Counted from the stretch's first letter, positions 44,101 through 53,555 are shown. The stretch: 64,000 nucleotides of DNA from an uncultured Eubacteriales bacterium (GCA_934695425.1 CAKUVH010000004.1:73700-137699), one strand, 5' to 3'. The notes: generated by a model from the sequence alone, not told the origin. Numbers and translations are program-made.

Positions 44101-44133
44101 AAGAATAATTGTTAAATTTTTTAAAATTTAATA

Positions 44134-44271
44134 CTATTTTTCACATTTTTGGTTGCTTACAGTATTGTCAACCTTGGAAGCTGTTTGACAAGATGCTTGA
44201 CATTCGCCGCATCCACCTGTTAAAGCGCTTTTTTTGAGGTCTGCTTTATTGATTGTTTTTACGTGTTTCAT
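44134..44271 (-). CDS. scfA: SCIFF peptide precursor with only four cysteines
   Basis: This 45-residue peptide is upstream of scfB and keeps the family frame: MKHVKTINKADLKKSALTGG, then CGECQASC. As I recall the family, cysteines stand at positions 21, 24, 28, 32, 36 and 43. Here Cys21, Cys24, Cys28 and Cys43 remain, but position 32 is Ser and position 36 is Asn; Thr37, the reported thioether acceptor in the C. thermocellum peptide, is kept. The ATG at 44271 follows TTAGGAGAA. The reading was made by hand from the minus strand, and a sequencing error would need two independent codon changes. Confidence 0.9.
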   Translation of the reverse strand: MKHVKTINKADLKKSALTGGCGECQASCQTASKVDNTVSNQKCEK

Positions 44272-44440
44272 TTGCGATTCTCCTAACTTAAAATTTATAC
44301 ATTTTATATATTACCACATAATTTGATTTTTTGAAATACCCCAAAGTAATATATCTTCATTATTGCATATATATTTATGTAAAGAAATGTATGCAAGCAT
44401 CAATTTTGAATGTTAAAAAGCTGAAACAGGAGTGAATAAA

Positions 44441-47110
44441 ATGAATTGGCACAGCATGAAGTTTAGTGAAGTCTTGAAAAAATTGGATGTTTCTCCCGAA
44501 AAGGGTTTATCAAGTTCCGAAGTTAAAAAAAGAAGACTTATATACGGCTATAACTCTTTAAAAGAAGAAAAACAGCGCTCATTTTGGCAAAAACTCAAAG
44601 CACAATTTTCTGATTTTATGGTTATAATATTGATTTTAGCAGCTGTCATTTCACTTATAACATCGTTTTTAAGTTCTGAATCCGACTACATAGACACAAT
44701 AATAATTTTAAGCATAGTTATAATAAACACAATAATAGGAATGCTCCAGGAAAGCAAAGCCGAAAAAGAAATAAATTCTCTTAAGAAATTAGCGACCCCC
44801 TTAACTAAAGTTATCAGGGATTCACGAGTTCAAAGAATATCCACAGAAAATTTGGTCCCCGGAGATATATTAACTCTTTCCACCGGAGATTTAGTTCCGG
44901 CTGATGCGCGGATAATAGAATCTTCCAATTTAGCGGCAGAAGAATCCGCAATGACCGGCGAATCTTTTGCATCTCAAAAAAGTGAAGATAAAATATTTGA
45001 AGCGAATACTCCTCCTGCAGACCAAAAAAATATGCTTTTTTCAGGTTCGGTTATCGACCGAGGCAACGCCAAAGCAGTGGTTGTAAGAACCGGAATGAAC
45101 ACCGAAATCGGAAAAGTAACTCAGCTCATAAATACGGATGAAATTTCCGAAACGCCTCTTCAGAAAAGACTGTCTTCAACCGGAAAAATAACAGGAATAT
45201 GCATAATTGTTATAAGTATAATAGTATTCATTTTGGGCGCCATGCAAAATATTAACCTAATGGAAATGTTCATGATTTCAATCAGCTTGGCTGTTGCCGC
45301 TATCCCGGAAGGCCTTCCTGCGGTTGTGACTATAGTCCTTGCCAATGGCGTTAGGAGAATGGCGAAAAAGAATACCATCGTAAGAAAATTACCCGCCATA
45401 GAAACGCTGGGTCACGCTACGGTTATTTGCTCTGACAAAACAGGAACTCTTACGCTTAACAAAATGGTAGTTACAGAGATAAGAGATATTGAAAATCAAT
45501 ATAATTTGAATGATAAATTTTCTAAAAAATTATTTGAGATGGCAATGCTTTGCAATAATTCCGCCGTTACACGTAATCACGGAGATATTTCAGCCCACGG
45601 AGAACCTACCGAAAACGCACTTCTTATGGCAGGAATAAAATGTGGACTCAGTAAAAAGAATCTAAATCGAGAGTACCCGCGAATAAAAGAACTTCCGTTC
45701 GATTCCAAAAGAAAACTAATGTCTACGGTAAATCGAACTCCTGACAATAAATATGAAATCATCACTAAGGGCGCCCCTGAGTTTTTAATTAAAATTTGTA
45801 AATATTATTTTACCGAAAACGGAGTTAAACTTTTGGACGATAACGCCATAAAGAAAATAAACTCCTCAATAAATCAAATGGCAAAAAAATCACTGAGAAC
45901 AATCGCGATTGCTTACAAAGAAGAATATGATCGCAATGAAAATCAAGAAGAAAAAGATTTAATATTTTATGGAATTGTCGGGATAATGGACCCTCCTCGC
46001 CCCGAAGCTGAAAGGGCAGTTTTGGAATGCAAAGGCGCCGGAATAAAAACTGTTATGATTACTGGAGATTACGTCGAAACCGCAAAAGCTATTGCAACTA
46101 AACTTCATATTTTCGATAAAAATTCCGTAGCCTTGACAGGTTCGGAAATCAATGAACTTTCAGATGAAGAATTAAGAGAAAAAGTAAAAAATTGCACAGT
46201 TTTCGCCAGAGTTTCTCCCGAACATAAAGTGCGCATAGTCAAAGCTTTTCAGGCAAACGGTGAAATAGTTGCTATGACCGGCGACGGAGTTAACGATGCG
46301 CCCGCCTTAAAAGTTGCTGATATAGGCTGCGCAATGGGAAAATCCGGAACTGATGCTGCTAAATCCGCTTCTGATATAATAATGGCAGATGATAATTTTG
46401 TTTCTGTTGTTGAAGCCGTCCGCCAGGGAAGAGGAATGTACGATAACATAAAAAAGACCATACATTTTTTGTTATCTACGAATATAGGAGAGGTAGCGGT
46501 AGTTTTATTTGGCTTTTTGATGAGAACTCCTCCGCCGTTGCTTGCGATACATCTTTTGTGGATTAATCTGGTCACAGATGCTTTCCCGGCTCTTGCTTTA
46601 GGCATGGACCCAATAGATAAAAATATAATGAAACGTCCACCGATAGATTCTAAGAAGAGTTTATTTTCGGGAGGTCTGACTTACAACATAATAATCGAAG
46701 GATGTTTTATCGCCGCCATGGGCATACTTTCTTTCAGCATAGGCAGAGCGTTTTTTGATTTAGATCCATACAATCCCATCATAGGCCGAACGATGGCATT
46801 CGTTTCTTTGGGACTTAGCCAGCTCATCCAAACTTTTAATGTTCAAAGCAGGAAATCATTGCTCGTAACAGGAATATTAAGTAATTTCAAACTAATCTAT
46901 TCGGTTGTATTTTGCATGATTTTGCAAATTATAGTGGTTACTATTCCTATGTTTAACGTATTTTTCAAGACGTCTCATTTAAATGTACTTGAATGGGTGA
47001 TAGTTTGGCTGTTAGCTTCATTCCCGCTAGTGGTTTCGGAGCTGGAAAAATATATAGCAAGAAATAAAAAACAAATTTCAAAGTACAAAGATTTTTTCAA
47101 AAATGAATAA
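44441..47110 (+). CDS. Calcium-type cation-translocating P-type ATPase
   Basis: The 889-residue pump has the P2-type plan: cation N-domain, TGES in the actuator domain, the membrane PEGLPAVV motif (ion site, IIA type), the phosphorylation motif CSDKTGTLT (Asp near 332), KGAPE in the nucleotide domain, MTGDGVNDAPALK in the hinge, and four closing helices. The motif set points to Ca2+ export (PacL/SERCA-like), though Na+ or Mn2+ cannot be excluded. A GTG at 44432 lies in the ribosome binding site AGGAG; the ATG at 44441 is preferred. It is followed by a small Pro/His-rich protein gene. Confidence 0.92.
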   Translation: MNWHSMKFSEVLKKLDVSPEKGLSSSEVKKRRLIYGYNSLKEEKQRSFWQKLKAQFSDFMVIILILAAVISLITSFLSSESDYIDTIIILSIVIINTIIGMLQESKAEKEINSLKKLATPLTKVIRDSRVQRISTENLVPGDILTLSTGDLVPADARIIESSNLAAEESAMTGESFASQKSEDKIFEANTPPADQKNMLFSGSVIDRGNAKAVVVRTGMNTEIGKVTQLINTDEISETPLQKRLSSTGKITGICIIVISIIVFILGAMQNINLMEMFMISISLAVAAIPEGLPAVVTIVLANGVRRMAKKNTIVRKLPAIETLGHATVICSDKTGTLTLNKMVVTEIRDIENQYNLNDKFSKKLFEMAMLCNNSAVTRNHGDISAHGEPTENALLMAGIKCGLSKKNLNREYPRIKELPFDSKRKLMSTVNRTPDNKYEIITKGAPEFLIKICKYYFTENGVKLLDDNAIKKINSSINQMAKKSLRTIAIAYKEEYDRNENQEEKDLIFYGIVGIMDPPRPEAERAVLECKGAGIKTVMITGDYVETAKAIATKLHIFDKNSVALTGSEINELSDEELREKVKNCTVFARVSPEHKVRIVKAFQANGEIVAMTGDGVNDAPALKVADIGCAMGKSGTDAAKSASDIIMADDNFVSVVEAVRQGRGMYDNIKKTIHFLLSTNIGEVAVVLFGFLMRTPPPLLAIHLLWINLVTDAFPALALGMDPIDKNIMKRPPIDSKKSLFSGGLTYNIIIEGCFIAAMGILSFSIGRAFFDLDPYNPIIGRTMAFVSLGLSQLIQTFNVQSRKSLLVTGILSNFKLIYSVVFCMILQIIVVTIPMFNVFFKTSHLNVLEWVIVWLLASFPLVVSELEKYIARNKKQISKYKDFFKNE

Positions 47111-47175
47111 TTTAAAAATAAAAGGTAATAATTGTTTTTGTAAGCAAATTTATTATTATCGAAGAAGGTGTAAAA

Positions 47176-47349
47176 ATGGACGAAATTCGTAATGAACCGG
47201 TTGAACATAGCGCTTCAAAAGAGGTTGCTAAAGAAAATTCTAAGCAAGAATACGAATATGTAAAACCAAATTTAATGCAATCAAAAACCGTCGTGGAACC
47301 CTTACCGCATGAACCGCTTCCTCATCCTCACGATGATACCCTGAAGTAA
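47176..47349 (+). CDS. Small acidic Pro/His-tailed protein, 57 residues, unknown
   Basis: An ATG at 47176 behind GAAGGTG opens a 57-codon frame (MDEIRNEPVEHSASKEVAKE...) that ends just before a strong terminator. The product is hydrophilic, has no signal or membrane segment, and its tail EPLPHEPLPHPHDD contains a PLPHEPLPHPH repeat-like stretch with histidines that could bind a metal. It is 65 bases after the P-type ATPase gene and shares its terminator, so a link to cation handling is possible but unproven. I recognise no family. Confidence 0.6.
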   Translation: MDEIRNEPVEHSASKEVAKENSKQEYEYVKPNLMQSKTVVEPLPHEPLPHPHDDTLK

Positions 47350-47355
47350 AACTTT

Positions 47356-47386
47356 AGCACCGGCTGACTTAGCCGGTGCTGTTTTT
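47356..47386 (+). terminator. Strong terminator after the small protein gene
   Basis: AGCACCGGCT (47356-47365) and AGCCGGTGCT (47371-47380) form a GC-rich 10-bp stem with a 5-base loop, followed by GTTTTT. The T-run touches the stop region of the convergent U32 gene. Confidence 0.92.
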
Positions 47387-48614
47387 AATTGGTTGAATTT
47401 TTTCTTATATATGCTCCGATTTTAACCTCTCTGTCAATAGGAATAAAAAGTTTTTGCATAGGGTGGGGAGCCGAAGTTATTTTGTTTCCGAATTCGTCTG
47501 TAATATTTTCTGCCTTGAATTTAAACGGTTCAGAACCGGGTTCCAAAATTTCCAGCTCATCTCCCTCGAAAAATTTATTTCTCTGAGAAATTTGCATTAT
47601 TCCGTCTTTGTAATTGTCACACACAGCGACCACGTCACAATTTTTTTCATATCCTCCGCTTTCATATACTTCTCCGGGCTCATCTCCGAAGTAAAATCCC
47701 GTGCAGTATTTTCTGTGGCTCACTTTGTATACCTCTTCTTGTATCCATGGCTTTAGACTGAAATTATTTCCTTCTTTGTAGTAATCGTTCAAAGCATTTT
47801 TATATGCATTGGTGGTAACCGCAACATAATACGCCGATTTAGCTCGTCCTTCTATTTTCAAGCTTGTAATTCCGGCTTTCAAAAGTTCCGGAATGTGATT
47901 AATCATGCATAAATCTTTCGAATTGAAAAAGTAGGTTCCTTTTTCATCTTCTATTACCGGAAAATACTCACCTTTTCTTTTTTCTTCTGTCAGATGGTAT
48001 TTCCAGCGGCAAGGCTGAGCGCAATTTCCACGGTTTGCATCTCTTCCTGTTAAATAACTCGATATCAAACATCTCCCCGAGAAAGAAACACACATCGCCC
48101 CGTGAACAAATGTTTCGATTTCTAATTTCGGGTTGGTTTTTGCACGAATGGTCGCTATTTCTTCCAGGGATAGCTCGCGCGCCAATACTACTCTTTTTGC
48201 TCCCATATCGTATAAAGTTCTGGCGGTTGCATAGTTTACAACACCTGTTTGAGTTGATATATGTATGTCCACATTTGGTGCAACTTTTTTGGCTATTTCC
48301 AAAACTCCCAAATCACATATTATAAATGCATCTATTCCTACCGATGCTGCAAAAGATAAAAAATTCGGTAATTTATCTATTTCGTCGTTCCTCGGCAAGG
48401 TGTTGCACGTCAAATAAACTTTAATATTCTGTTTATGACATATTTCTATCGCTTTTTTTAAATCTTCTTCTCCAAAATTATTCGGCGAAGTCCTCATTCC
48501 AAATTCTTTTCCTGCCAAATACACGGCGTCCGCACCGTAATTCACTGCTGCCAATAGTCTTTCCATGTCTCCGGCAGGTGCCAAAATTTCTGCTCTGTTT
48601 ATGATTTTTTCCAA
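47385..48614 (-). CDS. Peptidase U32 family protein (probable tRNA hydroxylation factor)
   Basis: The 409-residue protein has the U32 core: LAPAGDMERLLAAVNYGADAVYLAG near the start, the FVHGAMCVSFSGRC signature and RGNCAQPCRWKY, with cysteines that could hold an Fe-S cluster, then SLKIEGRAKSAYYVA. Although called collagenase-like peptidases, several members (TrhP/YegQ, RlhA) take part in RNA hydroxylation, with prephenate-dependent tRNA ho5U synthesis known for the TrhP type. It is closest in length and motif to TrhP, but I leave the symbol open. TTG start at 48614 behind GGGAG. Confidence 0.85.
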   Translation of the reverse strand: MEKIINRAEILAPAGDMERLLAAVNYGADAVYLAGKEFGMRTSPNNFGEEDLKKAIEICHKQNIKVYLTCNTLPRNDEIDKLPNFLSFAASVGIDAFIICDLGVLEIAKKVAPNVDIHISTQTGVVNYATARTLYDMGAKRVVLARELSLEEIATIRAKTNPKLEIETFVHGAMCVSFSGRCLISSYLTGRDANRGNCAQPCRWKYHLTEEKRKGEYFPVIEDEKGTYFFNSKDLCMINHIPELLKAGITSLKIEGRAKSAYYVAVTTNAYKNALNDYYKEGNNFSLKPWIQEEVYKVSHRKYCTGFYFGDEPGEVYESGGYEKNCDVVAVCDNYKDGIMQISQRNKFFEGDELEILEPGSEPFKFKAENITDEFGNKITSAPHPMQKLFIPIDREVKIGAYIRKNSTN

Positions 48615-48707
48615 TTATTTCGCTCCCATGCTTAGTTAATCTAAATTATATTTTACTTTAAATTAACGAATAATACAAGCTTAAAGAAGTTAGGGGGCGA
48701 GTGGATG

Positions 48708-49106
48708 TTAATTTTTACTTATTCCTATGATCCCGCCTATCGTGCTTGCCAGAATTATCGCAAGCCCTCGTGTTGCCGTTATTATCGTCAGAGAACTGTG
48801 CGTCACTATTAATCCACATATGAAAAATATAAAAAATAAAATTCCGCCGCATAAAAGCCCCGAAAGCCACCCTTTGTTTTTGGAAAATTTCCCGGATATA
48901 AATCCTCCTACAAAACTCCCCAAAGTAGATATAAGAATCATTAATATTTCCATGAATTCATACGGAATGTTTCCGCCTTTTGAAATTAAAAGCGCGGTTA
49001 AAAATAAAAGTAAAGAAGAAATTATGATTGATGATATGCTCCCAAACAACAGGGGCTTAGCGTAAAGACTGTAAAATGATATATGGGAATTTCTGGAGTT
49101 TCTCAT
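48708..49106 (-). CDS. TIGR04086-family membrane protein
   Basis: The 132-residue protein has four predicted membrane helices (about 17-42, 49-70, 79-101 and 108-130) and the SFVGGFISGKFSKNKGWLSGLLCGG region characteristic of this Clostridia-specific family, commonly found near yajC as here. Function unknown. ATG at 49106 behind GGGAGGT. Confidence 0.78.
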   Translation of the reverse strand: MRNSRNSHISFYSLYAKPLLFGSISSIIISSLLLFLTALLISKGGNIPYEFMEILMILISTLGSFVGGFISGKFSKNKGWLSGLLCGGILFFIFFICGLIVTHSSLTIITATRGLAIILASTIGGIIGISKN

Positions 49107-49181
49107 ATAACTACCTCCCGGCTTTAATTGTATTATTTATTTTACTATACATACTATTATTACCTGGATTTTTACATAAAT

Positions 49182-49211
49182 ATTCCTTGCCTTTCTGAAT
49201 AGGCAAGGAAT
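49182..49211 (-). terminator. Terminator after yajC
   Basis: ATTCCTTGCCT (49182-49192) pairs with AGGCAAGGAAT (49201-49211), with the minus-strand downstream side T-rich, 5 bases after the yajC stop. Confidence 0.75.
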
Positions 49212-49215
49212 TTAC

Positions 49216-49524
49216 TTATTTATTATTTTCTTGTCCTGCGTTTCGACTTGCTACAGCCCATCTTTTTATCCTTATTTTTTCCGAAGCTGTTTCTATAACA
49301 AGTGTGTCGGAATCTTCTTTAAGGCTCACTACTCTTCCTACGATTCCTCCGATGGTTGTTACTTCATCGCCGATTGTCAAAGATTTTTTCATTTCTTCTT
49401 CTTGTTTTTTTCTCTTTTGGTTAGGTCTGAACATTACAAAATATAGCCCTAATATAACTACTGCATATACTAGAAGACTGCGGACAATTTGCCCTGTTGG
49501 ACTATCCCCGAATAAGTTTTCCAT
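49216..49524 (-). CDS. yajC: Preprotein translocase subunit YajC
   Basis: The 102-residue protein has a single N-terminal membrane helix (about 10-30), the conserved FRPNQKRKKQEEEMKKSL stretch and the cytoplasmic domain GDEVTTIGGIVGRVVSL. YajC associates with SecDF in protein export. GGAGG precedes the ATG at 49524. It lies apart from secDF and tgt here. Confidence 0.93.
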   Translation of the reverse strand: MENLFGDSPTGQIVRSLLVYAVVILGLYFVMFRPNQKRKKQEEEMKKSLTIGDEVTTIGGIVGRVVSLKEDSDTLVIETASEKIRIKRWAVASRNAGQENNK

Positions 49525-49696
49525 AAATTTTTCCTCCGAATTTCAAATTTTATTACTCCCTAATTATATGTTTTTTTGCTTGCTTTATCAAGGAATCAAT
49601 GCTTAATTTGATTTTTTGTATGATTTTTTTTGCTTCGCGTGCATAATTTTGGACAATTATTGAATTTTTTAAAGTAAATTATTTTTCTAAATAGTA

Positions 49697-49725
49697 TTGA
49701 AATGTGGGAATTTATGTGCTATAAT
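49697..49725 (+). promoter_or_regulatory. Predicted promoter of rpmE
   Basis: TTGAAA (49697-49702) and TATAAT (49720-49725) with a 17-base spacer lie about 50 bases before the rpmE ATG. The longer frame starting at 49697 would begin inside this promoter. Confidence 0.65.
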
Positions 49726-49774
49726 GTATCAGTATGTTTCAATATTAGTTTATATAGCCAGAGAGGTGAAGATA

Positions 49775-49987
49775 ATGCAAAAAAATATTCATCCGGATTA
49801 TAAGGAAACTGAAATCAGATGTGCTTGTGGCAATGTTTTAAAAACAAAATCCACAAAATCTCAATTGACTGTTGATGTATGTTCAAAGTGTCACCCTTTC
49901 TTTACCGGACAACAAAGATTTGTTGATTCAGGTGGACGTGTAGATAGATTTGAAAAACGCAGAAGACTATCTCAACAAAGCAAATAG
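49775..49987 (+). CDS. rpmE: Large-subunit ribosomal protein bL31
   Basis: The 70-residue protein starts [20 protein letters not shown] and has [10 protein letters not shown], both standard bL31 features. Cys residues in RCACGN and VCSKCH mark the zinc-binding form rather than the Zur-induced cysteine-free paralogue. The ATG at 49775 follows GAGAGGTG; the upstream in-frame codons back to 49697 are rejected because they overlap the promoter. Confidence 0.95.
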   Translation: MQKNIHPDYKETEIRCACGNVLKTKSTKSQLTVDVCSKCHPFFTGQQRFVDSGGRVDRFEKRRRLSQQSK

Positions 49988-50009
49988 GACAGTAGATGTT
50001 TTTAAATGT

Positions 50010-50033
50010 AGGCGGCGCAAATAAGCGTTGCCT
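50010..50033 (+). other. Hairpin between rpmE and yigZ
   Basis: AGGCGGCGC (50010-50018) and GCGTTGCCT (50025-50033) form a 9-bp RNA stem with two G-U pairs and an AAATAA loop. No T-run follows, so it is at best a weak terminator or a 5' structure near the yigZ start. Confidence 0.5.
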
Positions 50034-50044
50034 ATTGTGTCAGT

Positions 50045-50680
50045 GTGGTGAAAATATTGCCTGAATTTAAAACTATATGCGAACCCGGACAATTTAAGGA
50101 AACTCAAAAGCGTTCCAAATTTTTATCATTTGCATTTCCTGTATCTTCGGAAGAAGACGTTCATTCTCATTTGAAAAAATTAAAATCAGAATTTTACGAT
50201 GCGAAACACATAGTTTATGCGTACAAACTTTATAACACAGATATTCAAAAATTCAGCGACGACGGCGAGCCTTCCGGAACCGGTGGAGTTCCCGTGATGA
50301 ATATCATAAAAAGTTTTGGCCTTAATAATATTTTGGTAGCGGTTGTGAGATATTTCGGAGGAATTTTGCTCGGTACATCAGGTCTCAGAGAGATGTATTC
50401 TTCAGGGGCTAAGGGTGCAATTTTAAATTCAAAAATTACGGACGTAGAAAAATGCGCTCGCTTTGTAATCACTACAGATTATGGCAATTATGGAAAAATT
50501 TTGAATATACTGTCTGATAAAAACGCCAAAATATTTTCCACAGATTATGCAGAAAGTGTAAGCATTGATTTTTGTGTGGCGGAAATAAATATTGGCGAGA
50601 TACGAAAAAAAATAAACAGCATAATGCAAGGAAGAGAAGTAATTAAATTTATTGATAATATTTTTATACCGCTAGAATGA
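50045..50680 (+). CDS. yigZ: YigZ/IMPACT family protein
   Basis: The 211-residue protein shows the UPF0029/IMPACT core: KRSKFLSFAFPV, DDGEPSGTGGVPVMN and VVRYFGGILLGTSGLREMYS, followed by the DUF1949 C-terminal ferredoxin-like domain. The family is linked to translation regulation (IMPACT in eukaryotes), but the bacterial role is unclear. Two adjacent GTG codons (50045, 50048) can start it, and neither has a strong ribosome binding site. Its stop overlaps an ATG of the next frame. Confidence 0.88.
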   Translation: MVKILPEFKTICEPGQFKETQKRSKFLSFAFPVSSEEDVHSHLKKLKSEFYDAKHIVYAYKLYNTDIQKFSDDGEPSGTGGVPVMNIIKSFGLNNILVAVVRYFGGILLGTSGLREMYSSGAKGAILNSKITDVEKCARFVITTDYGNYGKILNILSDKNAKIFSTDYAESVSIDFCVAEINIGEIRKKINSIMQGREVIKFIDNIFIPLE

Positions 50681-50718
50681 ATTTATACTACAAAGTATTA
50701 ACGATGGTGGTGACAAAT

Positions 50719-51720
50719 ATGAATATAAGAGAAAAATACGAAGAATTAGAAAAAAATTTTTTGTCTGAGCACGCTGCACTTTCATGTAATACGCTCGGGA
50801 GAGAAATTTTCGAGCCGCTTTGTGAAATCAGAACCGAATATCAAAGGGACAGAGACAGGATTTTACATTCTAAATCTTTTCGAAGGCTTAAGCATAAAAC
50901 TCAAGTTTTTATATCTCCCAAAGGAGACCATTACAGAACGCGCTTAACACACACTTTAGAAGTTTCGCAAATTTCAAGGACTGTAGCCAGGGCGCTTCGT
51001 CTAAACGAAGACCTTACCGAAGCCATTGCGCTGGGCCATGATGTAGGTCATACTCCTTTTGGCCATGCAGGAGAAAGTGCATTGAATGAACTTTGTCCGA
51101 ACGGATTCAGGCATTACGACCAAGGCGTGAGAGTGCTGTCTCGTTTAGAAAAAGACGGAAAAGGACTTAATCTCACAAAAGAAGTTTTAAACGGAATAAA
51201 ATGTCATACCAAAGGCGAAGAATCTATTACCGCCGAAGGAAGAATAGTAAGATTGTGTGACAGGATTGCCTACGTTAACCACGACATAGAGGATGCGCTC
51301 AGAGCAGGAATTTTGAATGATAATAAAATCCCGAAAGAATTTGTTGAAAGTTTCGGAAACAGATTTTCTGAAAGAATAAATACGATGGTTACTTCGGTGA
51401 TTTTAAACAGTGACGGAAAAAATATCAAAATGTCCGAGGAGCTTTCAAAAAAATTTGATGATATGCACAGCTTCATGTACAGAGAAGTTTATTTGAACAA
51501 GCAATCATTTTCCGAAGACCAAAAAGTTCCGTTTGTAATTAATTCTCTTTATGAGCATTTTATTAAAAATATCGAAGAAATGCCTGTTTATATTCAAAAA
51601 ATATCTGAAAAAGAAGGAATTGAAACAGCGGTTTGCGACTATATAGCCGGCATGACCGACCAGTTTGCGACTTTAGTTTTTAAAGAAATTTTTATTCCTA
51701 AATCAACCATTATATTTTAA
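50719..51720 (+). CDS. dgt: Deoxyguanosinetriphosphate triphosphohydrolase-like protein
   Basis: This HD-domain dNTPase of 333 residues contains RDRDRILHSKSFRRLKHKTQVF, the HD metal site ALGHDVGHTPFGHAGE and YVNHDIEDA. It probably removes triphosphate from dNTPs. An ATG at 50677 overlaps the yigZ stop, but GGTGGTGA at 50704-50711 selects the ATG at 50719. It precedes dnaG and rpoD, the usual clostridial macromolecular synthesis order. Confidence 0.92.
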   Translation: MNIREKYEELEKNFLSEHAALSCNTLGREIFEPLCEIRTEYQRDRDRILHSKSFRRLKHKTQVFISPKGDHYRTRLTHTLEVSQISRTVARALRLNEDLTEAIALGHDVGHTPFGHAGESALNELCPNGFRHYDQGVRVLSRLEKDGKGLNLTKEVLNGIKCHTKGEESITAEGRIVRLCDRIAYVNHDIEDALRAGILNDNKIPKEFVESFGNRFSERINTMVTSVILNSDGKNIKMSEELSKKFDDMHSFMYREVYLNKQSFSEDQKVPFVINSLYEHFIKNIEEMPVYIQKISEKEGIETAVCDYIAGMTDQFATLVFKEIFIPKSTIIF

Positions 51721-51747
51721 TATTTTTAGTTTTTAGGTGGTGGAATA

Positions 51748-53517
51748 TTGATTATTTCCGAAGAGTTTATTTCAGAGCTTAAAGCGAAAAATGACATAGA
51801 AGAAATAATTTCATCGTACGTTGATTTAAATAGAAAAGGCAAGAATTTAATGGGACTTTGCCCTTTTCACGCCGAAAGAACGCCATCATTTTGCGTTTAT
51901 CCGTCGAATTCATCGTTTTACTGTTTTGGATGCGGAGCCGGGGGAGATGTTATAACATTTCTTCGATTGATTGAGCATTATGATTACATAGAAACTGTAA
52001 AATATTTGGCAGACAGATGCGGCATGAGTTTTGAAATTGATAATCAGTCAGACGAAATTCATCGTCAAAAAATGCTAATTTACGAAATGAATCGAGAAGC
52101 GGCAAAATTTTATTATAAATCTCTCTTTAGCTCGGAAGGTAAAGCGGCGCTAAATTATTTGTCCGAAAGGAAACTCAGCCCTTCAACAATCACACATTTT
52201 GGGCTGGGATATTCTCCGAAAAGTGGATATTCTCTTGTAGACTATTTGAAAAATAAAGGGTATAATATTAAAGACATTGTTATGTCGAATTTAGCGTTTT
52301 CAGCTCGAAATTCAGGAGCTCGAGACAGGTTCAGAGGCAGGCTCATGTTCCCGATAATTGATGTTCGAGGGAATGTAATCGCGTTCGGAGCAAGGACTCT
52401 GAAAAACGAAGTTCCCAAGTATATAAACACTTCGGATACGCTGGTGTTTAAAAAAAGTAATAATTTATTTTCTTTGAATTTCGCTAAAAATAGTAACGAA
52501 AAGTCTTTCATATTGACAGAGGGATACATGGATGTCATATCGCTTTACCAAGCGGGATTCCCGAACGCTGTAGCAGGTTTGGGGACGGCTCTTACCGAAG
52601 GTCAAGTCAAGCTTCTTTCCCGCTACACAAATGAAGTTATTATCTGTTACGATTCCGACGAACCGGGGCAAAAAGCCGCTGAGCGAGCTATATCTCTTCT
52701 GAAAGAAAATGGCGTAAATATCAAAGTTATGACCATTCCTAAAGGGAAAGACCCCGATGAGTACATAAAATCCCAAGGCGAAAACGGGAAGATTAAATTT
52801 AAGAATTTGGTTGAGAATTCCAAAAGTGATATAGAATATAAATTGCTAAAAATTAAGTCACTTTATGATGAAGGTTCTTCAGCCGATAAAATAAAATATT
52901 TGACCGAAGCTGCGCGAATTTTGTCATCATGTCGTAGCCCTATTGAACGGGAAGTATTTGCTCACAAACTAAGTTCTGAGGCGGGAATAAGCAAGGCTGC
53001 TCTTGATATTCAAATTGAAAAATTTTCGAAACAGAAAAATAAAAATTACCATAAGAAAGAATTTAAAAATTTAAAAAGTATAACATCCGGAATCAACGAT
53101 AAAGTAAACCCGGACAAGCATGGTAATCTAAGAGCTGCAATTGCAGAAGAAATGCTGATTTCATACATAATTAATAACCCCGACAAACTGGGAGAAATTT
53201 TAAAAAAAATTAATGCCGATTGCATAATAACCAAATTTAATCAAAGAGTATTTAAGTGTGTGGAAAAAATAATATCTGAAGGCAAAGAGCCTAATTTGAC
53301 TACTTTGTCCGGCTGTGATTTTTCTATGGAAGAAATAGGAAGAATAACAAAAATGATATGTTCATATAATCCAAGTATAATTACAAGCGAATCAGCCGAA
53401 GAATATATAAAAACGATTTTGGAAGAAAACGAAAAAAATAAAGTAAAAAATGTAGACAACATATCTAAAATCGAGGTAAAAGATTATATAGAAAGCCTAA
53501 AAAATATAAAAAAATAA
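51748..53517 (+). CDS. dnaG: DNA primase
   Basis: DnaG makes RNA primers for replication. The 589-residue protein shows the zinc-binding domain (CPFHAERTPSFCVYPSNSSFYCFGCGAGGD), the Toprim core with EGYMDVISLYQAGFPNAVAGLGTAL and CYDSDEPGQKA, and a C-terminal helicase-interaction domain. Length is typical. TTG start at 51748 behind TAGGTGGTG. It is co-directional with dgt (27 bases before) and rpoD (38 bases after). Confidence 0.96.
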   Translation: MIISEEFISELKAKNDIEEIISSYVDLNRKGKNLMGLCPFHAERTPSFCVYPSNSSFYCFGCGAGGDVITFLRLIEHYDYIETVKYLADRCGMSFEIDNQSDEIHRQKMLIYEMNREAAKFYYKSLFSSEGKAALNYLSERKLSPSTITHFGLGYSPKSGYSLVDYLKNKGYNIKDIVMSNLAFSARNSGARDRFRGRLMFPIIDVRGNVIAFGARTLKNEVPKYINTSDTLVFKKSNNLFSLNFAKNSNEKSFILTEGYMDVISLYQAGFPNAVAGLGTALTEGQVKLLSRYTNEVIICYDSDEPGQKAAERAISLLKENGVNIKVMTIPKGKDPDEYIKSQGENGKIKFKNLVENSKSDIEYKLLKIKSLYDEGSSADKIKYLTEAARILSSCRSPIEREVFAHKLSSEAGISKAALDIQIEKFSKQKNKNYHKKEFKNLKSITSGINDKVNPDKHGNLRAAIAEEMLISYIINNPDKLGEILKKINADCIITKFNQRVFKCVEKIISEGKEPNLTTLSGCDFSMEEIGRITKMICSYNPSIITSESAEEYIKTILEENEKNKVKNVDNISKIEVKDYIESLKNIKK

Positions 53518-53555
53518 AATTAAGTTTGCTTCTATAAAAATAAGGAGATAAAAAA

